Positions 34,279 to 45,563 of a stretch of DNA of 64,000 nt are shown here, one piece after another. Each line of letters starts with the position of its first letter. Position 1 is the first letter of the stretch. This DNA is from Periplaneta americana (taxonomy: Eukaryota > Arthropoda > Insecta > Blattodea > Blattidae), in the NCBI RefSeq assembly GCF_040183065.1, contig NC_091123.1, forward strand, positions 10,410,001 through 10,474,000, in the 5' to 3' direction. The notes below the pieces were generated by a model. That model made no database searches, was not told where the DNA came from, and saw nothing but the letters and a program-made list of their open reading frames with translations. The translations under genes were made by a program, and so were the position numbers.

Positions 34279-34500
34279 CGGCCTGGCTGACACAGTTAGT
34301 ATAGGCTAGCGCTGGCGTTCTGTGCTCGAGGTAGCGGGTTCGATTCCGGGCCAGGTCAATGGCATTTAAGTGTGCTTAAATGGGACAGATTCATATCAGT
34401 AGATTTACTGGTATGTAAAAGAACTCCTGCGGGACAAAATTTCGGCACACCGGCGACGCTGATATAACCTCGGCAGTTGCGAGCGTCGTTAAATAAAACA
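34279..34500 (+). mobile_element. tRNA-derived SINE, family B
   Basis: Head with GTAGCGGGTTCGATTCCGGG (B-box), body with CATTTAAGTGTGCTTAAATG, AAAGAACTCCTGCGGGAC and GAGCGTCGTTAAATAAAAC tail. Homologous to 48643-48860. Confidence 0.8.
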
Positions 34501-36142
34501 TAGCATTTTAACGGTTTTTTTTTCATACGCGCTGATTTGTGTATCGAGTCAGATAGGATAATGGTATGAGATTCATAGTATCGAGCGGAAGTAATGGATA
34601 GAAATATCCTGCACAGACCAACAAATATACTAGGAAACGTAAATAATGTTTTTAAAACTTTTGACGATCAAAAATAAGTAACGAGTCACTGAATATTTGT
34701 ATTAGCTATAAATTTGTATGAAATCAAACCTGTTTTTTCAAAACTTTTCAAAGATTCCTAATATAAAACAAAAATATTACAAACTAGAAGGGGTCTTACG
34801 CGTAGGTACTACTCTAGCACGCATAGAAACAAATATTTCTGAAATGCCCATAAATTTAGTATTTAGAACTGAATTGCTGCCACGAATTAATTTAATGTAA
34901 TTTACTCACCACCTAGCTTGTTGGTTGCCTGACTTGTTTCTACATCGATGGTACTACAACAAATGAGACGCAATTTTTCGAACCCGGCTGCTCTTCTCGC
35001 GAATGGCAGTTGAATCTGAAGTACTGCCGCCCTCTATGAATGAACGTATCACAATATACTAAATATTATAAAAGCAGGATTAATATATTTAATATTGTTA
35101 TGAATATATTTTTATTTAATACAATGCAACATTTATTACTGAAGAAATTTATTCAGTTATTGTAATTAAGTAACTATTTAACGTTAATTCTTGTGTAATA
35201 ATTTTACGAAGCCTGGAACTAAACATCGGCGATCGAACATGGCGTTTGAAAACGAAATAATAAATCAAATACCGTAACGAGAAAAGAAAGATATATAATG
35301 TAGTTAACTAACAAAATAATACATAAAAATTACAAAATTTTTTCTATATTTCCTTAACTTCTTCTACTTCATAATATAACATTTCAGTAATACATATACA
35401 GTCGCCATCTAGTTCACAACAATAGAACCAGTCTCAACAATAATACACAGGCCTTCGGATTTCAACCAAAGATTAACTCGCGATATAACCAAAGCGAGTA
35501 TAAATAACAGCGAGAAAAAAATATATTATGTAACATTCTCTTCTCCCATTATGTCCGTATTTCACATTCAAGGAATCGAAATTTTATTTCATTATATGTT
35601 TTATTTCACACATCAATGATATGCATACAAAGTTACTAAATAATTAACTGTTGTGTGTGTGCTATTGATAATGTCTAAAATAAACCCATGAATGAACTAA
35701 AATGCCTTTTTTTTTAATGTGAAATATGGACATAGTCCACTCTTTTACTGTAGGGCTCAAATATAATTAATCTATATGCACAAGTGTTGCCAACTTTGAA
35801 TATCACAGCAACTCTATTCTGTGTTTCTGTATTTAAAAATGTCCTTATTTTTATCTCACGTATTTCTCATCCTTTTACTCTTCATTTATAATTGTTTACA
35901 TTCATTATGATGTGACTACGAAATGTTTCTTCTTCAATTACATTTTTGTTTTTATAAATGGACTGCCTTCTTCCCATTATCTTCTTATATGTCTTACACT
36001 TCTCTATTCCTTTCACATGCAGTAAATTTGATTTGATATCTATCTTTAATAAATGGATCGTCTTCTTGGTATTATAGTTCTATATTAGGAAAATAACTAT
36101 CAAACATTAGATAAATAAAGAAGTAAATATTATTTATTTACA
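34501..36142. other. Unassigned AT-rich sequence
   Basis: No gene. ATTATGTCCGTATTTCACATT at 35549-35569 has an inverted match near 35720-35740 and may bound a small foldback element. Confidence 0.35.
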
Positions 36143-36224
36143 AATGGCTTTCAAGGAACACGCAGGTTCATTGCCGCCCTCACATAAGTCTGTAATCGGT
36201 CCCTAGCCTATGCAAGATTAATCG
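36143..36224 (-). mobile_element. RTE-like LINE, terminal 3' fragment
   Basis: Short minus-strand copy of the last about 80 bp of the family (AATGAACCTGCGTGTTCC on the minus strand). Only the C-terminal codons are present. Confidence 0.7.
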
Positions 36225-36259
36225 ACGGCCTCTATATATGGAGGGTAGCTGCGAATATA

Positions 36260-36612
36260 TTGAATATGCAGTCGTGGACAGCCGATAAGGGGTAGTCCTC
36301 CAGCTTGGGGGTTGGGCGAAGGGCTAATAACCCATCACCGTAAAAAAAAGAGCTTGTTACGAAACCATAAAATATGGGAAATGCCTGTTATTATTCGGTT
36401 GGGAAGCTTTTGTCTTCTAGTCTGCTGTCAAAAAATCTGAAAGTCAGAATTTATAAAACAGTTAATTACCGGTTGTTCTATACGGTTGTGAAACTTGGAC
36501 TCTCACTTTGAGAAAGAAACAGAGATTAAGGGTGTTTGAGAATATGGTTCTTGGGAAAATATTTGGGACTAAGAGAGTTGAAGTTGCAGGAGAATGGAGA
36601 AAGTTGCACAAA
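36260..36612 (+). mobile_element. Internally deleted RTE copy: leader joined to C-terminal region
   Basis: 36260-36362 (GGTAGTCCTCCAGCTTGGGG, CCCATCACCGTAAAAAAAAG) matches, inverted, the sequence at 56890-56992. It runs at about 36372 directly into the C-terminal RTE region (ATATGGGAAATGCCTGTTAT onward) up to 36612. I read the first part as the 5' leader of the same LINE, because both copies sit in line with RTE 3' sequence. Endonuclease and RT core are absent. Confidence 0.6.
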
Positions 36613-36942
36613 AGAAGTAAATATATATAGTAAAAATAGGAAAGACGTGAGAATGCTGGGTTTGCATTTAAAATACAAATTCATTTGGAGAATTTAGTAG
36701 TTTTCTTGTTACTTATGACTTTAGCAAAAGTCGTACACGGACAGGATTTTCAAGAAAAATTGAAAATGTAGCCTGTACTTCTATTGAAAATATTTGGGCA
36801 CCCTCATTTGCACAGTAAACTAGTTGGCCTAATCTTAAATCTTTAACATCATCATTCTCCTCCTCTTGAAGCAACAGCCAACAAGACAACGAGTGGGTAC
36901 TAGTAGACTATATTGTAAAACTCTTCTGTATGCATCTGAAGT

Positions 36943-37214
36943 CTGCCGCCCTCACATAAGCCCGCCATCGGTCCCTATCCTGTGTAAGATTAATATTATC
37001 CTCCCATCTACGTCTCGGCCTCCCCAGAGGTCTTTTTCCCTCCGGCCTCCCAACTAACACTCTATATGCATTTCTGGATTCGCCCATACGTTCTACATGT
37101 CCTGCTCATCTCAAACGTCTGGATTTAATGTTCCTAATTATGTCATGTGAAGAATACAATGCGTGCAGTTCTGAGTTGTGTAACTTCCTCCATTCTCCTG
37201 TAACTTCATCCCTA
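36943..37214 (-). mobile_element. RTE-like LINE, 3' fragment
   Basis: Minus-strand C-terminal segment, with GRPRRRWED-type codons near 37000 and [20 protein letters not shown] near 37110-37170. A small deletion lies near 36992. Ends are truncated on both sides. Confidence 0.75.
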
Positions 37215-37584
37215 GTGTAATATATAGCTAGTCGACGATGTAGCATATACAAACAATTTTGATGTGGTGCACACAGAATCAGACGCGACAAGACGGTCTC
37301 GAGTAGACACGAGGAGACAACATTGAATGACTGAACTTGGCCGCGAGCATATAATCTGATGGCTACAGCGTACTGAGCATGTGTGACTAGCCATGTCCAC
37401 GATTGCCTGGGTGAACGTGATGCGGCACAACGTGAAACCAAAAGTTTGACGTGTGCGTGGCGCGCATTGTCGAGGTTTTTAACAGACTGTCATTCTGTGT
37501 ATCTCGCTAGGAATATCGTGAAATTCTGTATAGCCTATATTTCATCTAGACAGTGACTATTGTGTGTCAGAGGAAGAGCAATTG
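37215..37584. other. Unassigned
   Basis: Nothing recognised. Confidence 0.3.
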
Positions 37585-37960
37585 GACGGAGTTACGCAAT
37601 AATAGACCAAGCGCCAAAAACCTGTTTCGAGATATTGGCCATTGAAATAAATCTGTTATGTTTTATAAAACATTTTATGCAAAAAGTATTATAACATTCA
37701 TACTATTACAAAAAATGGCACAAATAATACCAAAAAAGGCTAACCGATTTTTGTTAAGAGACCAGCAGTTGAATTAATATATCAAAGCAAAATAAATGAA
37801 TTTTATACAATAAACGAAATTTTGCTTATACATAGCAGCAAAATTCATATATCGCATTCTTGATTTTTTCCGAGTTAAATTAGCTGGCCATCAACAGATA
37901 TGTGCAAATATCTATTTTTTTTTCAAATTGTCGCTTGGTCTATTATTGCGTAACTCCGTC
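37585..37960. mobile_element. 376-bp MITE with about 29-bp TIRs
   Basis: Left GACGGAGTTACGCAATAATA and its exact inverted copy at the right, continuing into GACCAAGCG. Flanks are AATT and AAATT; the target duplication is unresolved. No coding frame. Confidence 0.75.
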
Positions 37961-38019
37961 AAATTGTTTGTATGCAATGGAGGAATGTATATGCTGGTCT
38001 AGTTGCGTCGTAAGTGATT

Positions 38020-38880
38020 TCTTCTTTTTTATTTATTTATTTATTTATTCTGGTGTAGTTAAGGCCATCATGCCTTCTCTTCCACAACACCAGGAATACA
38101 AATATAATAATAGAAATAAACAGAAAAAATACACTATATACAAAGTAAAGCTACACAAAAAATAAAGAGAGAGAGAAAAACACTATAAACAAAGTAAAGC
38201 CACGCAAAAATATACACAGGTTGCAGTCACACTAACTTTAAATGAGTGATTAAGCATCATAGTTAATTGTATCCTAACTGATTAACTAACATAAACAAGA
38301 AACTCGCAATTTTAATGTAGATTAAAAAAAGAAAAAGAAAAAAACACAAATCAATACTTCTAGCAATACCTAAAAACATTAACTAAGAGAAAATTTTCCA
38401 ATTTAATTTTGAATTGTGATAAAGTCCGGCAGTCCCTGACGTCATTAGGTAACGAATTCCAGAGGCGAGGTATTTCTACAGTATAGGAAGATGAGTATAA
38501 AGACGTTCTATGATGAGGGATAGAAAGAAGTGCTTGATGTCGGTTTCGAAGAGTTGTAAGAAATTGAAAGCGCGATAACAGATAATTCGGAGTAGAAGTA
38601 TGCATGATTCTAAACAGAAGAGACAGTGAATGTATTGTTCTTCGTTCCTTTAGACGCACCCATGAAAGTAACTGGAGGGAAGGTGTTATATGGTCAAATT
38701 TACGAGTATTGCAGACGAATCGTATGCACACATTATGAACACGTTGTAATCTCTCAGCTAAGAGTGAACTTACATTAGTTAGCAAGGAATCGCAATAATC
38801 AAAATGGGGCATTACAAGCGTCTGAATAAGATTCTTTTTTAGACTAAGTGGTAGAAATTCTTTAATATGGAACAAGGAGT
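38020..38880 (-). mobile_element. CR1-like LINE, 3' end with open C-terminal frame
   Basis: The minus-strand frame 38875-38360 (171 codons) has the C-terminal signature of CR1/Jockey-type RT proteins: TLVMPHFDYCDSLL, RLQRVHNVCIRFV, IPRLWNSLPNDVRDC. The 3' UTR contains GAAGAGAAGGCATGATGGCC and ends in an AAAT repeat at about 38035. The RT core is missing (5' truncation), though the fragment frame is open. The clade is inferred. Related 3' ends lie at 41716, 53430, 55310 and 57905. Confidence 0.8.
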
Positions 38881-40479
38881 GAAGTTGAAGGTCTTTGTAT
38901 CACTTGTGAGGTTCAGACATGTCTTCGGACTAACTAACTGTGACTATAATTAAGACTTTACAGTACTATTAAGATTTTTTTGACAAGTTCCATATTCTAG
39001 CTACTATGAAACGATGTACGAATACCATGGAATGTAAATAAATACAATAAAATACAATACAATTTCTCGTATCACTTTCACTTTTTCTTCTATACTAAAC
39101 TCCTTATTTTTATTTATTTATTTATTTATTTTTTCATTGTTGGTAACTCTATAGCATCTATTAGATGCTTTATGGTTGTGCTAACAGATGGAGTTACTTG
39201 TCAACAATGTGACGCTGAAACGTGTGTTCGGGTTACTACCCAGCGACAGTCCTGACGATTTTTTTTTATTTTTGTGATGATTGGTTAATTAATATTAACC
39301 CGGCACACTCACATTCATTCCTTATTTTTTGTAGCAATGTTTTTTTCTTTTTAAAAGTCTGCAAAACTCCCGTAACTGAACTGTTCAGCTGTTGTGCAGG
39401 TAGACCTATATTATTCAATGCGGACTATAAATGCTAGTGTGGGGTAGGGAACTTGCATGAGCAGATATTACTGCTCTATAATGGAATGTGTATTCAAATC
39501 TTAAAACAGCCTCGTTCTTGGAAAATTACGTTGAAAATATAGAATGTCAATGACGTTATAGACGAAGTAGATGTATTTATGTATGTCGTTTAAGGAAGGA
39601 AGAAAAGCACATGCCTTATGAGGAATTAATTGACGCCACAGAATTTTTGACACTATAGATAGTGTCGTATAAACGGATGTCATTATAACGAAGTTCAATT
39701 ATTGTAGTTTCATTTCATTTTCTTGACAAGGCTGAAAAAATTGTATTGAATGTTATATCATTCTCATAGTTTCTTATTAATCCACCAGGTGGCAGATTCG
39801 AAAGAGAGTTGGGAAGCTCAGAGGTTAGTCTGCGGTAGGAACTGCAGCGAGTTCTATTGTCGTTAATGCGAACTATTAAACTGATGTAACACACATCCTT
39901 CGGACTGTACGAAAATAATTCTTACAAATCTATGTTTTCTTTTTCTTACGATTTTCTTCAGCTTTATTACTTAATTAATTTATTCGACACTTATTTTTTT
40001 AATTTTAATTTCTTATTTCATGCGATTATCTGCAGCTATTGACTCTACCCACCTACTTTGCAGTACTGAACAGGAATGCTGTATGCATAAAATATTATCC
40101 ACTTTTTCTCCAAGGCTCACATTTTTTAAGTAATACTTTCAAGATTTTGAAACATTGCATGTATACAAATACGACATAATGCAAAAGCACAAACATTTTT
40201 TCCATATTATATTAAGGACCATTAAATAGAGATGGAGTAAAACGTCCTCTAGACTGTAGGGACACAATTCTGTTTCTTTTTTATATTTTCTGAATTTAAG
40301 AGTAATATTTGTATATTTAATATCCTCAGGCTAGCTATTGTAAATTTTAACACCAAAAACCATGTACGTTCTGCTAATATTTGTAAGGTGATGTACCGGA
40401 ATACTTCAATTATTTTTATTGCGAGTATCATAAGTGTGAAAGTCACTATTTTGCTGAAAGTCTGAAAGATTTGAATAAA
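38881..40479. other. Unassigned AT-rich sequence
   Basis: Nothing recognised beyond a short A-rich tail ACAATAAAATACAATACAAT at about 39043-39062 and ATTT repeats at 39112-39130. Confidence 0.35.
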
Positions 40480-40735
40480 TTAATTGTAGTACATTATAAA
40501 TATATATACCATAAACAGTAACATTGTTATAATGTAAAAAATATTCCCTACAATAGAATTCTTAAAAGGTATACTTTGCCATTCATGAATGACTGCGTCA
40601 GTATAAATGTTAAAAAGTGTTGCGAATAAAGGACAACCTTGTTTCACTCCCTGATTTAGGCCTACATATATTTCGTTTCCATATTTTTTTCCAGTTTCCA
40701 AGCGGTAAAAATTTCCGAATTTTTAATTGCGCTTC
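40480..40735 (-). mobile_element. LINE RT fragment (GVKQGCP motif)
   Basis: The minus-strand frame contains GVKQGCPLFATLFNIYTDAV, the RT motif-4/B region of non-LTR RTs, related to the copy at 62720-63440 (GVRQGCSISPTLFNIYIDD) rather than to the abundant RTE family. About 70 codons; truncated and followed by hydrophobic noise. Confidence 0.65.
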
Positions 40736-40969
40736 CGTAATTCCACCATGCTGACTAGTGAAATTTTTCCCTCACTGTAAGCCACCATAACATTTTTAAT
40801 GCCCCGCTAATCCGCTAATTATCAACATAACATGCGAAATGTCCAGGACGAATTAATAGAGAAATGGCTGCAAACTGAAACCACAGTCTATTACTGCATT
40901 CATCCCTCAGGAGACAGAAATTGGTAATTGTTTAGAAAAGCTAGTTTAAAAAAGATACAATTCTTTCAG

Positions 40970-41225
40970 AATTAAAAAAAATTATCAAAACTTTAAAATG
41001 TTCAAAGTTTCCTGGGTCAGATAAAATGAATAACCTAGTTCTTAAAAATCTACCAAACAAAGTTATGCCATATAACTAAGTTTACCAATTCAGCACTGAA
41101 ATTTCAATATTTTCCTTCATCAGAAATCAAAAGAAGAAAAATCCATGTAATGTCAAGCAGTTCAAAAATTGCTCAATAGGTGGCAGAAGACTGCAAAGTA
41201 AAACATTGAGCTGTATGTTCAAATC
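40970..41225 (+). mobile_element. Jockey-like LINE RT fragment (array copy 1)
   Basis: Frames read IKTLKCSKFPGSDKMNNLVL and, after a frameshift, NSALKFQYFPSSEIK, the palm-region signature (K-PG-D-I...YFP..WK) of Jockey/CR1-type RTs. Copies 2-4 lie at 41907-42165, 43728-43915 and 44995-45130. All carry stops and lack the catalytic box. Confidence 0.7.
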
Positions 41226-41233
41226 CCTGCGAT

Positions 41234-41377
41234 AATCTGATGTTATCACCACTGAATTTTGATTCAGTGGTTTTGTCCCACTTAGTTTTCCTCTTACGTT
41301 GTTAATTATATTTATGCGTAGGCAAAAAACCTAGAGGTTTTGATGCTACCTTTGTATTAATTATACATTAAAAAATT
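41234..41377. mobile_element. 144-bp insertion in array copy 1, 8-bp TSD
   Basis: CCTGCGAT flanks it at 41226-41233 and 41378-41385. The equivalent sites in copies 2 and 3 lack it. It contains CACTGAATTTTGATTCAGTG, an inverted repeat. Class unknown. Confidence 0.55.
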
Positions 41378-41659
41378 CCTGCGATGTGTTACACACGTTA
41401 CAGTTGTTTATGATGCAGTGAATAAATCATCGCTTGATCACTGTTTCACTGGTTAATGAACAGTTCACTCACTGGTTTGAAAGTAATTTTTTAATCACCG
41501 GTGAAAAATCGCTGCTAGTGATTTTTCCTTCCATCTCTACCATTAAATCATATGAAGTAAGTAGGTACTGTACTGTAAGAAGTGTGTTTATAATAGAGGT
41601 GTTCTGAGATTTGCACACGTAAAGATACACTCGTACGTTGAAGTTCAGTATATCTGTTA

Positions 41660-41669
41660 AGAAGTTAGT

Positions 41670-41720
<51 letters not shown>

Positions 41721-41850
41721 TTATTTATACTGGCAGAGTTAAGGGGGCCTTCTCTTACACTCTACCAGGTCACAAAGTATACAAGCAGTATGTAGATAAA
41801 TAAATGAATGGATAAATAAGTAAATGAAAGAATAAATAATTAAATAAATA
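41660..41850 (-). mobile_element. CR1-like LINE 3' end with (AAT)n tail
   Basis: Minus-strand GAGAAGGCCCCCTTAACTCT 3' UTR motif followed by an AAT/ATT run at 41674-41720. Only 3' UTR is left. Confidence 0.6.
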
Positions 41851-42186
41851 AATAATGGTAATTCTTCAGAAAAGCAATTTAAAAAAACGCATAAATTTTT
41901 TTATATCCTTTCAGAAGTTAAAAAATTATAAAAACTTTAAAATCTTCAAAGTCTCCTGGGTCAGATAAAATTAATAACCTAATTATTAAAAAATCTACCA
42001 AAAAAAGATATGCCATATCACAAAGTTGTTAAACTCAGCACTGAAATTTCAATATTTTCCTTCATCAGAAATCGAAAGAACAAAAATCCATGTAATGTCA
42101 AGAAGTGCAAAAATTGCTCAATAGGTGGCAGAAGACTGCAAAGTAGGACACTGAACTGAATTTGAAATCCCTGTGATATAGTGTAA

Positions 42187-43021
42187 AGGTACGGTCACAC
42201 GTCGCTACTTTTGCAGCGCTGCAGTACAAAAAACTGCGCAACTCTCGTACTGTGACGTGTGAACAACGGTGCAACCCGAAAAGTAGCGGCTGCCGAACCT
42301 GCTGCCCGCTACTTTTCCATGCTGCGCGCAACTTAGAAGTAGCGACGTGTGTCCAGGGTTCTCAGGGTTGCAGCCGCAGCATTTTTGATATCGGTTTTGT
42401 TGAAACTTTTGCTGCGGTTGCAACCAGTGTTACCACCCAAATGTGCCAATGATATTTTTATTGTTTGGATATATTTTAATGTTAAATGTGATGAAAATAA
42501 ATTATTTGTAACAGTTATTAAATACACAACACAGTCAGAGCATAATTGATGACGATATAATTCATTTTTTAAATTTTCCGTAGCGTAGTTCCAAACAGGA
42601 GGGTTGCCAACATTGATTACGTGAATATACTGTTGGTTATCATTTAAGTATATAGGCGTTTTTAAAAGCTTTATAGTAAAAATAATGTCAATTTCTGAAT
42701 ACTAGATACGACAGAAAAGCAAATAATAGATAAGTAAGCTTTCGCATGAGTTTCTTAATAATGCGAACATAACCACAAAATGTATATTGAGAAGTCAACA
42801 CGGAGATGGGAACCTGCAGCATGACTGCGGCTGCAAAAGCAGCGCCTTGCGTGTGAACAGACTCGCAACCTCCAGTTGCAACTTTTGCAGCACTCGGGTT
42901 GCGCAGCACGAAATGTAGCGTGCAGCGCGCTACTTTTGGCTTACGTGTGAACACGACACGCAACTTTTGCAGCTGCAGTACAAAAGTTGCACAGCAAAAG
43001 TAGCGATGTGTGACCGTACCT
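42187..43021. mobile_element. 835-bp PIF/Harbinger-like MITE, TAA duplication
   Basis: Flanked by TAA at 42184-42186 and 43022-43024. Termini AGGTACGGTCACACGTCGCT and, inverted, AGGTACGGTCACACATCGCT match over about 28 bp. A 3-bp TWA target duplication is typical of PIF/Harbinger. The empty site ATAGTGTAAATRTTACAC survives in the paralogous array unit near 43930. Subterminal repeats of CTACTTTTGCAGC. No transposase. Confidence 0.88.
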
Positions 43022-43307
43022 TAAATGTTACACACGTTACAATTTGTTTATGGAGAAGTGAGTAAATCACCGCTTGATCACTGTTTCACTGGTAACCGAA
43101 CAGTTCACTCACTGGAGTGAAAGTGATTTTTCCTTCCATCTCCATTATTAAATCATATTTAAATAAGTAGATATTGTAAGATGTGTGTTTGTAACAGATG
43201 TGTTCTGAGATTCGAACACGTAAATATATACTCGTAATCGTACGTTGAAGTTCAGTATGTCTGTTAAGAAGTTTGTGTATAAGTTCGTAACGATTTGTTT
43301 TGCATAT

Positions 43308-43312
43308 TAAAA

Positions 43313-43404
<92 letters not shown>

Positions 43405-43408
43405 TGAA

Positions 43409-43455
<47 letters not shown>

Positions 43456-43560
43456 AGTAAGTAAATAAATAAATAAATACATAACTGAGTGAATGAATGA
43501 ATGAATGAATGAATGAATGAATGAATGAATGAATGAATGAATGAATGAATGAGTGAATAA
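43308..43560. repeat. Compound tetranucleotide microsatellite
   Basis: Successive runs of AAAT, AAGT, AAAT and GAAT units. Leu/Ile/Tyr-rich frames on the minus strand are artefacts. Confidence 0.9.
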
Positions 43561-44337
43561 ATAAATAGATAAGGAGATTATTTGATTAATTGATAAATAA
43601 ATATATAAATGACTAACGTAATAAATAAATATACAAATACATAAACAAATAAATAAATAAAGCAAATAAATATATAAATAATTAAATAAAAATAAATAAA
43701 TAAATGTATAATAAATAAAAATACATAACCTAATTCATAAAAATCTACAAAACGAAGTTACGCCATATCACTAAGTTGTTCAACTCAGCACTGAAATTTC
43801 AATATTTTCCTTATCAGAAATCAAAAGAACAAAAATCCATGTAACGTCAAGCAGTTAAGAATTTGCTCAATAAGTGGCAGGAGATTGCAAGGTAAGACAT
43901 TGAGCTGTATGTTGAAATCACTGAGAAATAGTGTAAATATTACACGCGTTACAATTGTTTATAATAATGAGAAGTGCTGACAAATGTGCATTAGTTTTGG
44001 GCTCTGCTGTATTCCAGCAGCGATTTTCTCTTTAAACACTCATTGAAGTGGTATCTTGCACATGGTTTGTCACACAGTTACAATAATTGTTTATGGTGCA
44101 TTGAGTAAATCACCGCTTGATCACTGTTTCACTGGAACGAACAGTTCACTCACTGGAGTGAAAGTGATTTTTCCTTCCGTCCCTACCACTAATCATATTT
44201 AAGTAGTTAGGTATTGTAAGAAGTGTGTTTGTAACAGAGGTTTTCTGAGATTCGCACACGTAAATACGAGTATAGCGAAATTCAGTATGTCTGTTAAGAA
44301 CTTAAGGTAAGTTCGTAGCGTTTTTGTTTTGCTTAGC

Positions 44338-44640
44338 AAAATAAATTAATATATAAATAAATAGATAAATGAATAAATAAATAAATAAATGAATAAATGA
44401 ATGAATGAATAAATGAATGAATAAATAAATAAATAAATAAATAAATAGGTAAATAAATAAATAAATACCGTACATAAATAAATAAATGAGTGAATAAATA
44501 AATAAATAGATAAGTAGATAATTTGATTAATTGATAAATAAATATATAAATAACTAACCTAATAAATAAATATACAAATAAATAAATAAGTAAAACAAAT
44601 AAATATATCAATAAATAAAAATATAATTAATTAATTAACT
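44338..44640. repeat. AAAT-type microsatellite, degenerate
   Basis: About 300 bp of AAAT repeats with substitutions, at the same place in its array unit as 43308-43560. Confidence 0.85.
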
Positions 44641-44893
44641 AGTGGACTTACTCGTGTTAATTATGTGTGTGGCTTACAGCTGTTTCGGTGCTTCACACAC
44701 CATCGTCCGAGCCTATTAGATCTCAGCGTCATCTCGAACTTCTCTGCCTGTTATGTGGGTGCTTTTGATTGTTCAAAGGTGTTGAAAAGTGGAGTCAAAT
44801 AGTGGAGTCTAGTAGGCTCTGACGATGGTGTGTGAAGTACCGAAACAGCTGTAAGCCGCACAAACTTACATAATTAACACGAGTAAGTCCACT
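44641..44893. mobile_element. About 253-bp MITE with about 85-bp TIRs
   Basis: AGTGGACTTACTCGTGTTAA at the left and its inverted copy at the right end. Arms continue through CTTACAGCTGTTTCGG and ACACACCATCGTC to AGCCTA. The flanks are also complementary, AATTAATTAA, so the exact target duplication is masked. Confidence 0.8.
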
Positions 44894-45130
44894 GGTTAAT
44901 TAATTAATTATATTCAAGTGTTAAAAGTAGTGTACGCAAGATTCAAAATGAAATAAAAATAAATTAACAAATGTATAATAAATAAAAATAAATAACCTAA
45001 TTCTTAAAAATCTACCAAACAAAGTTATGCCATATCACTAAGTTGTTCAACTCAGCACTGAAATTTCAATATTTTCCTTCATCAGAAATCAAAAGAACAA
45101 AAATCCATATAATGTCAAGCAGTTAAAAGG

Positions 45131-45563
45131 TAAAAGGGCTTATCCCACAAAAAAAAAAGATCCTACACTATATTGTTGATGTAGGTCTTTAAAACATTCC
45201 AGTAAAAGGATCATGCAGATATTTAATTAATTGTATATTTTATTATGTAAATACTTTACGGTTGTAAGAAAAATATGCAAATTTGATATTGTTTTAAGGT
45301 AATTATTAGATATTTTAATATTCTTAATAGCATTTTATGAAGTGTAATGTATGTATATTAAGCATGAAAAGATTTGTTTATTTAACTTTTATAGTACTAA
45401 AAAAGTTAAATGATCAAATCTTTTTTTATATCTAAGCTACTTAAAAATGTTTAAGTAATTACTGATCAGACAAGTAATTACAGGAATTTCTTCAAATAAA
45501 AAGTGTTCACTGGAAAAATAAGTGTTTACAGATTTTAGAAAAGTAATAACTGATCAGTATTCA
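45131..45563. other. Unassigned AT-rich sequence
   Basis: Nothing recognised. Confidence 0.35.

Larger units (their letters stand above)
40916..45130. repeat. Tandem array of four units carrying a Jockey-like RT fragment
   Basis: Four units share an RT fragment (about 40916, 41861, 43728 and 44995) followed, in the first three, by a module with TTACACACGTTAC, TTGATCACTGTTTCACTGG and GTTGAAGTTCAGTATGTCTG-like sequence and a tetra- or trinucleotide microsatellite. Spacing of the shared GTCAAGCAG anchor is 945, 1749 (about 911 without the 835-bp insertion) and 1268 bp. Segmental tandem duplication is the simplest explanation. Confidence 0.8.

Noticed and set aside
43264-44611. Leu/Ile/Tyr-rich frames of 92-133 codons
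   Set aside because: Translations of AAAT/GAAT microsatellites.
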